This document shows positions 55,923 through 64,000 of a DNA stretch of 64,000 nt, one piece after another; the first letter of the stretch is position 1, and every line of letters begins with the position of its first letter. The notes under the pieces were generated by a model. It worked only from the letters and a program-made list of their open reading frames with translations. It did no database searches and was not told the DNA's origin. Made by a program: the position numbers and the translations under genes. The DNA is from Hahellaceae bacterium (lineage in GTDB: Bacteria; Pseudomonadota; Gammaproteobacteria; Pseudomonadales; Oleiphilaceae). The stretch spans positions 186,001 through 250,000 of the forward strand of contig JACKOD010000001.1 in NCBI GenBank assembly GCA_024234505.1, given 5' to 3'.

Positions 55923-57953
55923 GTGAAGAGCTTCCTTAAGCCGGCAATGCTGTTAATGAACCGGCTGACATATGTCTATAAGTTTTTGCTGATAAGTTTT
56001 ATCTGGATGATTCCTATCGTCGGTTTGACCTATATGCTGGTCAGCCAGCTGAATGAGTCTATCAGCCGTATCAGCAATGAAGTTGATGGCTTGAATGCCT
56101 ATGAGCTTTCTTATCGCCTGTTTAATGAGTCGATGAATTATCGCGACTATAAAGCAGTGTCAAAATTGCGTCAGGTGCCTCAGCTGGGCGAGATGGCTGA
56201 CAAATCAAGAAAAGAAATTAATCGTATGCTGAAGGAGCTTCAGGAAAGTTCCTTTGATTTTGACTCGCATGGCGACCTGCAAAACCAGATTGAAAAGCTG
56301 GCTAAAGACTGGACGCATCTTGTGACAGAAGATGTTTTTCAGAACGACATCGATAGTCAATACAAGTACTACAACGAGTTTACCCAAAAGACTCGTAGCC
56401 TGCTGACCACCGTGATTCAGCTTTCAGGTCTGGCGCAGGATTCTGCGCGGGAAATGCAGCTGTTGCTGGAGTTTTCGTCAGTAACCCTGGTGAGTGCGAC
56501 CGATCGTTTAGGACGCACACGCAGTCTGGGGATGTTTGGGCTCAATGAAGGTGCATTGAATTCGGTGACCAGTGAGTTATTGAATGGCGTGTTCGACGTG
56601 CTGACCAATACGGAGTCCACCTTTATTCCAGCGCTGGATGTGGTGCTGGGCGCGAGCATGCAAGTGAAAGCGAAACTGGGGCCTTCGGGTGAAAACCTCA
56701 GAGGAGCGATTTTGTCGGTACGGGATTCTCTGGATGAAAATGTGATTACTCCTATGAGACTTTCGATGCCCTGGTCGGATTTTAACCAGCAAGTGAACGA
56801 TGAACGCGAGAAGCTGTTTGCCTTCAATGCAAACATGCTGGATTTAATCCGAAGCATTCTCGATGTTCGTCTGGGCAAAGAAACGAATGCACGGATGACC
56901 ATGTTTATAGTGCTTGGTGGGTTGTTGTTTATTATCGCGTATCTTTACACCGGATTTTCCGTGTCGGTGCGTACAACGATAGAGGGATTTTCAAAGGCTG
57001 CCAGGAAAGTGGCAGGCGGCGATATGACGGTTCGACTGGAAAAGTATTCTTCGGATGAAATGGGAGAGCTCACGACCGAATTCAATCACATGACGGAAAA
57101 AATGCATCAGTTGATTCAGGTGGTCAGCAACACCACGTCAGATGTTGCCTTGCAGGCGAGTCGGGTGAATGATGGTGCGATAGCGAATAGCTCTGCCGTC
57201 GAGCGCCAGATGATGGAAACGGCGCAAATCTCGGAAGCCATGCACCAAATGGTTGATACGGTGCAAGAAGTGGCCGCCAGTTCCCAGAGTGTATCAGATG
57301 CGGCGAATGTTGCAGATTCAGAAGCTAATAATGGCAAAAGAGTGGTTGATGAAACTTTGCAGGCCATTGATCATTTAGCTGCCGAAATTGATCACTCGGT
57401 TGAAACCATCAACCGGGTGGCTAAAGATAGCAAGGATATCAATCAGGTGCTTGTCGAAATAAAGGCCATTGCTGAACAAACCAATCTGCTTGCCTTAAAT
57501 GCAGCGATTGAAGCCGCTCGCGCTGGCGAGCAGGGACGAGGGTTTGCGGTGGTGGCTGATGAGGTTCGTACGCTTTCGCAGCGAACACAGCGCTCAACCG
57601 AAGAAATTGAGAAGATGATTGAACGTTTACAGAAAGGAGTGAAAGAAGCGGTTAGCTCTATGCAAAGTAGTCACTCGACCACGTTAGTCACCGTAGATCA
57701 GTCGCAGAAGGTGGCACATGCACTTGATACGATTGTCAGCAGTATTTCAACTATCGTGGATATGAGTCACCAGATTGCCGGTGCCGCAGAAGAGCAAAGC
57801 GCGGTCGCCAAAAACATTGATAACAATGTTACCCATATTTCGGATCTGGGTGAGGAAACCGCAAATAATGCGAAAGATACGTTGGGCGCAAGTAAAGAGC
57901 TATCCTCACTGACCGGTTCTTTGCAAACGTTGATTGAAGCCTTTAGGGTGTAA
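55923..57953 (+). CDS. Methyl-accepting chemotaxis protein
   Basis: The 676-residue receptor starts at GTG (a GGGAG ribosome site lies before it). It has membrane helices at about 18-40 and 325-347, enclosing a large helical periplasmic sensor of about 280 residues. HAMP follows at about 348-400. The signalling tip EIKAIAEQTNLLALNAAIEA and then GRGFAVVADEVRTLSQRT lie at about 510-550. There is no C-terminal pentapeptide for methylation-enzyme docking. The ligand is unknown. A solitary gene, without che genes here. Confidence 0.92.
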   Translation: MKSFLKPAMLLMNRLTYVYKFLLISFIWMIPIVGLTYMLVSQLNESISRISNEVDGLNAYELSYRLFNESMNYRDYKAVSKLRQVPQLGEMADKSRKEINRMLKELQESSFDFDSHGDLQNQIEKLAKDWTHLVTEDVFQNDIDSQYKYYNEFTQKTRSLLTTVIQLSGLAQDSAREMQLLLEFSSVTLVSATDRLGRTRSLGMFGLNEGALNSVTSELLNGVFDVLTNTESTFIPALDVVLGASMQVKAKLGPSGENLRGAILSVRDSLDENVITPMRLSMPWSDFNQQVNDEREKLFAFNANMLDLIRSILDVRLGKETNARMTMFIVLGGLLFIIAYLYTGFSVSVRTTIEGFSKAARKVAGGDMTVRLEKYSSDEMGELTTEFNHMTEKMHQLIQVVSNTTSDVALQASRVNDGAIANSSAVERQMMETAQISEAMHQMVDTVQEVAASSQSVSDAANVADSEANNGKRVVDETLQAIDHLAAEIDHSVETINRVAKDSKDINQVLVEIKAIAEQTNLLALNAAIEAARAGEQGRGFAVVADEVRTLSQRTQRSTEEIEKMIERLQKGVKEAVSSMQSSHSTTLVTVDQSQKVAHALDTIVSSISTIVDMSHQIAGAAEEQSAVAKNIDNNVTHISDLGEETANNAKDTLGASKELSSLTGSLQTLIEAFRV

Positions 57954-58037
57954 CCGCGTGCACAGCGCGACAAATCCAAAGGTTGTGACTGTGCAAATCA
58001 TCGCAAGAAAGCCCCGGTATTGAATAAGGCTCCGATG

Positions 58038-58994
58038 TTATTGGGAGCCTGTCGTCGCTAACGCTAAGACATCCTGATAGAGTTGTGTGATTGTGGGGCA
58101 GGCAATGTTCTGTTGTCGCGCTTCTTTAACCAGATACCCGCAAATATCTTCTATTTCTGTTTTTCTTCCGGCGCGAAGGTCTTGCAGCATGGACGATATA
58201 TTCTGTGCCGTTTTTCGAATGACTTCGTCTATCTGCGCTTTCAAGGCGTCACTCGTCGTTTCGTAGCCTATGGTTAACTGCATGATTAAGACAAGCTCTT
58301 TGCAGAGTGTGGTGTAGCGCGCTGTAAAATAGGGTTGGCTGGGAAGTTCTCCGTTAGGGCAGTTGAGTAGTGCTGTCATTGGATTAATGGCACAGTTTAC
58401 CGCCAGCTTCTTCCAGAGACGTAGCGTGATATCTGCTTCGGCTGATACTTCCAGTCCTGAATCGGCAAGCACTGCACAAGCTTCTTTCGCACCTGCCATG
58501 GTTGCCTGTTTGTTAAATGGGCCAATCCAGGTAGAACCACGCCCGGCATGAATTATATGCTGAGGTGTTTTCCTGTTTGCGCCTTCCGTTGTTACAGCCG
58601 CATAAACAGGGTGGTCTGGAAAGGCTTTCCCTACTTCGACCTGACTACCCAAGCCATTCTGAAACAACACTATCGGGATGTGATGAGGTAAGTAAGGTTT
58701 GATCGCGGTCAGCGCCGGCAGCGTGTCAAAGCTTTTGCAGAACACCAGTAAAATCACCGACGGCGAAGAGGCGCGCGTATTTTCGCTAAGGGGGCCATCC
58801 GGCAGCGATGAGAGGGGGAGGTAGGGTAAATGGTATGTGGTGGTTGTTTCGGCGTCTTGCAGTGAAAAGTCGTACCCACTGAGTGACGACTTTTTGTTAA
58901 GTCTGGGGATGATTTTTACGGTGTGGGTGTTTGAGAGCCGGGCAGCCCAGAGGCTGCCCAGTGCACCTGCACCTAAAATGCAAACAGTGCTCAT
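58038..58994 (-). CDS. panE: 2-dehydropantoate 2-reductase
   Basis: The 318-residue NADPH enzyme makes pantoate for coenzyme A. The Rossmann motif GAGALGSLWAARL sits at residues 8-20. FCKSFDTLPALTAIKPYL, LFQNGLGS and the catalytic-region segment LWKKLAVNCAINPMTALL are typical of the family. Many genomes carry several paralogues, so a different ketoreductase role cannot be excluded. The start overlaps the valS stop by one base (TAATG). Confidence 0.88.
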   Translation of the reverse strand: MSTVCILGAGALGSLWAARLSNTHTVKIIPRLNKKSSLSGYDFSLQDAETTTTYHLPYLPLSSLPDGPLSENTRASSPSVILLVFCKSFDTLPALTAIKPYLPHHIPIVLFQNGLGSQVEVGKAFPDHPVYAAVTTEGANRKTPQHIIHAGRGSTWIGPFNKQATMAGAKEACAVLADSGLEVSAEADITLRLWKKLAVNCAINPMTALLNCPNGELPSQPYFTARYTTLCKELVLIMQLTIGYETTSDALKAQIDEVIRKTAQNISSMLQDLRAGRKTEIEDICGYLVKEARQQNIACPTITQLYQDVLALATTGSQ

Positions 58995-61822
58995 TACATT
59001 GCCTGAATTTTATCCAATTGCTCTTTAAGCTTGGCTTCTGTCGCCGAGGCATCGGCCAGTTTCGCCTTTTCCTTCTCTACGACATCGGCGGGTGCCTTGC
59101 TGATGAAACTTTCGTTGTTCAGCTTGCCCGCAACACGAGCCACTTCTTTTGCAATTTTATCCAGTTCCTTGCTGAGGCGTGCAACTTCGGCTTCCTTGTC
59201 TATCAGGCCTGCCATGGGCACCAGTATCTCCAGCTCTCCGACCAGTTGAGTTGCGGCCATCGGAGGCTCTTCATCACCGAGCCAGGTCATGCTTTCAAGT
59301 TTTGCCAGTGAGCGAAGCACCGCCAGATTCGATTCTGCGCGGCGCTGGTCTTCGGCGCTGCCATTTCGGAATAACACCGGAATGGGCTTCGCAGGCGATA
59401 TATCCATTTCTCCACGAATATTACGAATGGCCAGAATGACACCTTTAAGCCACTCGATATCACCCAATGCCTGTTCATCTATTTTTGCAGCATCTGGCGC
59501 GGGGTAAGGCTGCAACATAATGGTGTCGCCTTTTACGCCAGCCAACGGCGCAACGCGCTGCCAGATTTCTTCGGTAATAAAAGGCATAAAGGGATGCGCC
59601 AGACGCAGGGAGGTTTCCAGTACTCTTACCAGTGTGCGACGGGTTCCCCGCTTCCGTTCTGCCGAGGCGGTATCGTCCCAGAGTACCGGCTTGGATAATT
59701 CCAGATACCAATCGCAGTATTCATTCCAGATGAATTCATACAGTGCTTGTGCGGCCAGGTCGAAACGGAATTGATCCAGCTGACGGCAGATTTCCTGCTC
59801 AGCATGCTGCAGGCGGGAAATAATCCAGCGATCAGCCAGTGTTAATTCAACGCTTTCGTTGTTTGCACCGGTATCCTGCCCTTCACACTGCATAAGAACA
59901 TAGCGTGCGGCATTCCAGATTTTATTGCAGAAATTACGGAATCCTTCAACGCGCCCCATATCAAACTTGATGTCGCGCCCCGTTGATGCCAGAGAGCAAA
60001 ACGTAAAGCGCAAGGCATCGGTACCATAAGATGCGATTCCTTCCGGAAACTCTTTACGGGTACGTTCTTCGATTTTCTTCGCCATTTGTGGCTGCATCAA
60101 TCCCGTGGTACGTTTCTGTACCAGCGTTTCGAGCTCAATGCCATCTACTATATCCAGCGGGTCCAATACGTTACCTTTGGATTTGGACATTTTTTGTCCT
60201 TCTCCATCGCGCACCAGGCCGTGAACATAGACGTACTTGAAAGGAACCTGGGGTTGACCCTGTTCATCTTTCATAAAGTGCATGGTCATCATGATCATCC
60301 GTGCTACCCAGAAGAAAATGATGTCGAAGCCGGTTACCAATACATCGGTAGGATGGAAGGTTTTCAATTCCGTCGTATTGTTCGGCCATCCCAACGTAGA
60401 GAATGTCCACAATGCGGAGCTGAACCAGGTATCCAGAACGTCATCATCCTGGCGTAACGCGATGTCTGCGCCGAGATTGTATTTTTCGCGAACTTCGGCA
60501 TCCGTCCGGCCTACATAAACGTTCCCCTGGTTGTCATACCAGGCGGGAATTCGGTGTCCCCACCATAGTTGGCGAGAAATGCACCAGTCCTGAATGTCGC
60601 GCATCCATGAAAAATACATGTTTTCATATTGTTTGGGGACAAATTGAATGCGACCATCTTCAACCGCTTCAATAGCAGGTTTGGCGAGTACGGACGCTTT
60701 AACGTACCACTGATCCGTCAGCCAAGGCTCAATAACGACACCTGAACGATCTCCGCGAGGCACTTTAAGGGTGTGCGGGTCAATTTTTTCCAATAAGCCG
60801 GCATCTTCAAATTCGGCAATAATTTTTTTCCGGGCTTCGAATCGATCCATTCCTGCATAGGCTTCGGGAGCCTTTTCTCCATGCTGGCTTTCGTAGCCTT
60901 CAAAAGTCAGAACGGTGAATTCACTGAGTATTTTGGCATCACGATCCAAAATGTTAATTAAAGGCAGATTGTGGCGTTTGCCAACTTCATAGTCGTTAAA
61001 ATCGTGAGCGGGCGTAATCTTTACGCACCCCGAACCGAAATCTTTTTCAACGTACGTGTCTGCAATTACCGGAATGAGTCGCCCAGTAATGGGCAATCGA
61101 ACTTGCTTCCCAATCAGCGACTGGTAGCGTTCGTCCTCTGGATGCACCGCAACGGCAGTATCTCCCAGCATGGTTTCCGGACGGGTAGTCGCTACGACCA
61201 GGTGGCCCGAACCATCTTCCAATGGATAGCGGAAATGCCACAGCGATCCTTTTTCTTCCTCTGACAGAACTTCCAGATCAGAAATCGCTGTATGTAATTT
61301 CGGATCCCAGTTAACCAATCGTTTGCCGCGATAGATCAGTCCATCGTCATAGAGTTGTACAAACGCTTCTTTCACCGCATTGGACAACCCTTCATCCATG
61401 GTGAAACGTTCTCTTGACCAATCAACGGATGAGCCCAAACGGCGGATTTGACGGGTAATAGTTCCACCGGATTGCTCTTTCCACTCCCAGACTTTTTCGA
61501 GAAACTTGTCACGACCAAGATCATGGCGTGTAATGTTTTGCTGGGCGAGCTGTCGCTCTACCACCATTTGTGTGGCAATACCTGCGTGATCTGTTCCTGG
61601 CTGCCACAAGGTGTTTCGACCCTGCATGCGGCGATAACGAATCAGAGCATCCATGATGGCATTGTTAAAGCCATGGCCCATATGCAGACTGCCGGTGACA
61701 TTGGGCGGTGGAATCATGATGCAGTAGCTGTCTCCTTCGCCACTGGGAGCAAAATAACCCTTTTCTTCCCAGGTGTTATACCAGTTTTGTTCAATGTCAC
61801 TCGGTTGAAAGGTCTTTTCCAT
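58994..61822 (-). CDS. valS: Valyl-tRNA synthetase
   Basis: The 942-residue class I synthetase has HMGH at residues 47-50 (PPPNVTGSLHMGHGF) and KMSKS at about 544-548. Its editing domain has the TTRPETMLGDTAVAVHP landmark. The C-terminal coiled-coil arm, rich in Lys, Glu and Ala (KEAEVARLSKELDKIAKEVARVAG), is present and complete. It sits in the pepA-holC-valS order common to gammaproteobacteria. Confidence 0.97.
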   Translation of the reverse strand: MEKTFQPSDIEQNWYNTWEEKGYFAPSGEGDSYCIMIPPPNVTGSLHMGHGFNNAIMDALIRYRRMQGRNTLWQPGTDHAGIATQMVVERQLAQQNITRHDLGRDKFLEKVWEWKEQSGGTITRQIRRLGSSVDWSRERFTMDEGLSNAVKEAFVQLYDDGLIYRGKRLVNWDPKLHTAISDLEVLSEEEKGSLWHFRYPLEDGSGHLVVATTRPETMLGDTAVAVHPEDERYQSLIGKQVRLPITGRLIPVIADTYVEKDFGSGCVKITPAHDFNDYEVGKRHNLPLINILDRDAKILSEFTVLTFEGYESQHGEKAPEAYAGMDRFEARKKIIAEFEDAGLLEKIDPHTLKVPRGDRSGVVIEPWLTDQWYVKASVLAKPAIEAVEDGRIQFVPKQYENMYFSWMRDIQDWCISRQLWWGHRIPAWYDNQGNVYVGRTDAEVREKYNLGADIALRQDDDVLDTWFSSALWTFSTLGWPNNTTELKTFHPTDVLVTGFDIIFFWVARMIMMTMHFMKDEQGQPQVPFKYVYVHGLVRDGEGQKMSKSKGNVLDPLDIVDGIELETLVQKRTTGLMQPQMAKKIEERTRKEFPEGIASYGTDALRFTFCSLASTGRDIKFDMGRVEGFRNFCNKIWNAARYVLMQCEGQDTGANNESVELTLADRWIISRLQHAEQEICRQLDQFRFDLAAQALYEFIWNEYCDWYLELSKPVLWDDTASAERKRGTRRTLVRVLETSLRLAHPFMPFITEEIWQRVAPLAGVKGDTIMLQPYPAPDAAKIDEQALGDIEWLKGVILAIRNIRGEMDISPAKPIPVLFRNGSAEDQRRAESNLAVLRSLAKLESMTWLGDEEPPMAATQLVGELEILVPMAGLIDKEAEVARLSKELDKIAKEVARVAGKLNNESFISKAPADVVEKEKAKLADASATEAKLKEQLDKIQAM

Positions 61823-61901
61823 GGTCAGCTTCTTTATTCTCTGTCTTGTTCAGGAGTTAAAAAATATTCGGATGTCTTTGGCAGGCATTATACATGCCTG
61901 T

Positions 61902-62375
61902 TTACTTCGCTTGCGACCCTTTGCTGTTCACGCCGGAATAGAGGGCGGTTTGGTTGCCATTCAGGTGTTTTATCACCATTTGCTCAACTTGCGGGCGAAG
62001 CTGTTCCAGAATTTGTTGTGTGAGTAGATTAATAAATTCGTTGCCCGCTTCGCCCGTTTGGTTTGACGAGGCGATATTGAGTGCGGCATTCTGCAACGGC
62101 GATGCTGCGTTTTGCTGTTGCATGCGCTGAGTAAACTGTTCAAGCTCCTTGCGGAATTTTTCGCGCTCCCGCGCCAGCTGCTCCAGTTGGGCATACGGCA
62201 GAAAGGGGTTTTCTTTCCGCTTGTCGGATTCGACGAAGGAGCCTGGCGTCTTGTCATCAGACGGCATCGCGATTTTGTCGTCAAGCAACGGGATTTCTCC
62301 GGTCTCATCGTCAGTTGGCGAGCGGCTTTGGGCCGTAGTTAAGTCTTTTATCATCGTTTCCATGGTGTGTTTCAA
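61902..62375 (-). CDS. Small hydrophilic protein of unknown function
   Basis: This 157-residue frame lies between holC and valS on the same strand, 14 bases after holC. It is very rich in Gln, Glu, Asp and Asn, with a likely coiled coil at about 62-95 (YAQLEQLAREREKFRKELEQ) and a C-terminal helix (NLLTQQILEQLRPQVEQMVIKHL). The start is uncertain because ATGs occur at codons 1, 5 and 8. I do not recognise a family, though a small unknown gene at this position occurs in related bacteria as far as I recall. Confidence 0.6.
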   Translation of the reverse strand: MKHTMETMIKDLTTAQSRSPTDDETGEIPLLDDKIAMPSDDKTPGSFVESDKRKENPFLPYAQLEQLAREREKFRKELEQFTQRMQQQNAASPLQNAALNIASSNQTGEAGNEFINLLTQQILEQLRPQVEQMVIKHLNGNQTALYSGVNSKGSQAK

Positions 62376-62389
62376 ATCCTGAGCTGAAT

Positions 62390-62848
62390 TCAGCCTCGTG
62401 AGCGTTTGGGCGTTTTACGCATGTCGTGAGTATTCAGCGCGATGTCTAAGGGTTTTAGCTGTTTATAATGAGCACGCAATATTTGTAGCTGTGCTTCGTC
62501 ACCAGAAGCAATTTCTGCAAGTCTGGCAAATTTTCCAACATAGTCGGGTAGTACCGGTGCCAGATTAATCAACACATCGGCATTCACTGGTTGTTGTGAG
62601 CCAGTGGAAAGGTGAACGTTGACACTCATCGCGTCGGGAGCCTCAACGTTCAGGTGCGGAATAAAGCTTTCCGGTTTAAACGACCACAACAGTTCATCCA
62701 GCCATTGCTCGTCTTGTTCCGAACCTAAATGGATGTGAACTTTTTTGCCCTGTGCCAGTATGGTTTCGGTCAGACGGCAGGCAAAGCGCCAGCGGGCTTC
62801 GTAATCGGTCGCCTCAATGATATAGAAGTCCGCTTGTTGCAATGCCAT
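62390..62848 (-). CDS. holC: DNA polymerase III chi subunit
   Basis: The 152-residue product has the HolC plan: ADFYIIEATDYEARWRFACRLTETILAQGKKVHIHL, then the DELLWSFKPESFIPH segment, and LINLAPVLPDYVGKFARLAEI near residue 94. Chi links the clamp loader to single-stranded-DNA-binding protein. The neighbouring pepA and valS genes confirm the assignment. The gap to pepA is 19 bases, so both are probably co-transcribed. Confidence 0.92.
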   Translation of the reverse strand: MALQQADFYIIEATDYEARWRFACRLTETILAQGKKVHIHLGSEQDEQWLDELLWSFKPESFIPHLNVEAPDAMSVNVHLSTGSQQPVNADVLINLAPVLPDYVGKFARLAEIASGDEAQLQILRAHYKQLKPLDIALNTHDMRKTPKRSRG

Positions 62849-62867
62849 GGTAATACACTTGCCTCGT

Positions 62868-64000
62868 CTATGCTTTATTCAGCAGGTAGCGTGTAAGCAA
62901 GGGAACGGGGCGGCCAGTCGCACCTTTTTCTTTGCCGGAGTTCCACGCGGTGCCCGCGATATCCAAGTGTGCCCATTTGAAATTTTTTGCGAACCGGGAC
63001 AAGAAACAAGCGGCGGTTATGGTGCCGCCAGGACGTCCGCCAATGTTTTGCATGTCCGCAAAGTTGCTGTCTAACTGGCTCTGATATTCATCCCATAAGG
63101 GCAGGCGCCAGGCACGGTCACCCGCTAGCTGTCCTGCCGACAGCAGTTCGTCTGCCAGTGCGTCATCGTTGGCAAGCAAGCCGGTGGCATGTGCGCCGAG
63201 GGCAATAACGCATGCGCCGGTTAGCGTAGCAATATCTACCACAGAGGCCGGATTGAAGCGCTCTGCATAAGTCAGTGCGTCACAGAGTACCAAGCGCCCT
63301 TCTGCGTCGGTATTCAGAATTTCAATAGTTTGGCCAGAAAGCGATTTCACAATATCACCGGGCTTGATGGCGCGTCCCCCGGGCATGTTTTCGGCGCAGG
63401 CAATGATACCCACAACGTTAAGCTTTGGCTGGATTTCGGCGATGGCCTGCAGAGTTCCCAGTACGCTGGCCGCGCCACACATATCAAACTTCATCTCATC
63501 CATGGCTTCGCCGGGTTTGAGACTGATTCCACCTGTGTCAAAGGTAATGCCTTTGCCTACCAGCACGTGAGGCTGACTGTCTGGCGCAGCGCCTTGATAG
63601 GATACAACAACCAGTGTTGCGGGTTGTTCGCTGCCCTGGGCAACGGCCAACAATGACCCCATGCCCAATTGTTCCATTTGTGCCTCGTCCAGTACCTGGG
63701 TTTTCAGACATGGATATTCGGTCGCAAGTTGTTCTGCCTTATCTGCCAGATAAGTGGGGGTGCAAATATTTCCGGGCAAATTAGCCAGGGTTTTGGCGGT
63801 AGCCGCTCCCCTGGCAATCGCCGCGCCCTGTGTGAGGGCGTGGGTCATCGCCGCTTCTTGTCCTTCCTGAGTGTGCACTATGATGTTGGTCAGCGCGGCA
63901 GGTTCAGGTTGTTTTGATTTGAGCTCTGTAAACTGGTACATCCCGGATTCAAGCGTTTCGGATGCAAAGGCACCCAACCACTCAGTGTTTCGCCCTGGAA
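62868..64000 (-). CDS. pepA: Leucyl aminopeptidase (cytosol aminopeptidase), C-terminal part
   Basis: The frame is open through the right edge; the N-terminal 120-130 or so of about 500 residues are missing. The M17 peptidase metal site is complete: GKGITFDTGGISLKP, MKFDMCGAASVLG and the signature NTDAEGRLVLCDAL. The active-site bicarbonate/Arg region lies in NTDAEGRL. The C terminus WAHLDIAGTAWNSGKEKGATGRPVPLL is typical. It removes N-terminal amino acids and in some species binds DNA. It is the first visible gene of the pepA-holC-valS run. Confidence 0.95.
   Translation of the reverse strand, partial: PGRNTEWLGAFASETLESGMYQFTELKSKQPEPAALTNIIVHTQEGQEAAMTHALTQGAAIARGAATAKTLANLPGNICTPTYLADKAEQLATEYPCLKTQVLDEAQMEQLGMGSLLAVAQGSEQPATLVVVSYQGAAPDSQPHVLVGKGITFDTGGISLKPGEAMDEMKFDMCGAASVLGTLQAIAEIQPKLNVVGIIACAENMPGGRAIKPGDIVKSLSGQTIEILNTDAEGRLVLCDALTYAERFNPASVVDIATLTGACVIALGAHATGLLANDDALADELLSAGQLAGDRAWRLPLWDEYQSQLDSNFADMQNIGGRPGGTITAACFLSRFAKNFKWAHLDIAGTAWNSGKEKGATGRPVPLLTRYLLNKA

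Noticed and set aside
58028..58049. GGCTCC/GGAGCC hairpin between the chemoreceptor and panE as a terminator
   Set aside because: It overlaps the panE stop codon and is followed by no T-run on either strand.

Overview
The window looks like a chromosome segment of a gammaproteobacterium close to the Pseudomonas/Cellvibrio-type lineages. The basis is conserved gene order: truD-surE-pcm-DUF368-nlpD-rpoS, rnfABCDGE-nth, metG-apbC-dcd, DUF3108-purN-purM with divergent DUF2066-CDP-alcohol transferase-hda, nadC-DUF1631-ampD-ampE, and pepA-holC-valS. The species cannot be fixed from the sequence alone. No rRNA, tRNA, CRISPR array, integrase or transposase was recognised.

Layout. 1-5.0 kb: stress and stationary-phase cluster (truD end, surE, pcm, a DUF368 membrane protein, nlpD, rpoS). 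5.1-5.9 kb: an exported chalcone-isomerase-like protein. 5.9-12.2 kb, minus strand: nth and the complete Rnf complex. 12.3-19.5 kb: metG, then plus-strand apbC, dcd, a class II aldolase-like gene, a DUF416 gene and avtA. 19.7-38.8 kb: an accessory island with a type I secretion ABC exporter (HlyB type) and its adaptor (HlyD type), followed by three tandem pairs of lipoprotein gene plus lipase-domain gene. Only the last pair continues into a full-length RTX protein of about 3,390 residues. 39.3-44.7 kb: a periplasmic solute-binding protein, DUF3108, purN, purM, DUF2066 and a phosphatidyltransferase. 44.7-50 kb: hda, a ParA-like ATPase, thpR, a GGDEF/EAL protein and nadC. 50-58 kb: DUF1631, ampD, ampE, syd, a ROK sugar kinase and a chemoreceptor. 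58-64 kb, minus strand: panE, valS, a small unknown gene, holC and the end of pepA.

The most interesting region is 23.5-38.8 kb. Each lipoprotein gene overlaps the start of the following lipase-domain gene by 4-11 bases. The lipoproteins share an N-terminal half and differ in the C-terminal half. The lipase domains differ at the N terminus and then run into near-identical DNA. The variable sequence is therefore one block that crosses the gene junction, flanked by homology on both sides. I infer a possible polymorphic effector/immunity cassette array: an RTX lipase exported by the adjacent type I system, an outer-membrane lipoprotein as candidate immunity partner, and two upstream truncated pairs as a silent reservoir. 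This is a hypothesis, and no function has been shown for these lipoproteins.

Two data-quality cautions apply to this region. The full-length RTX gene has an apparent one-base frameshift about 70 bases after its natural start. The first truncated copy carries 15 indels in about 770 bases between stretches identical to the full-length gene, which looks more like sequence error in a repeat than natural decay.
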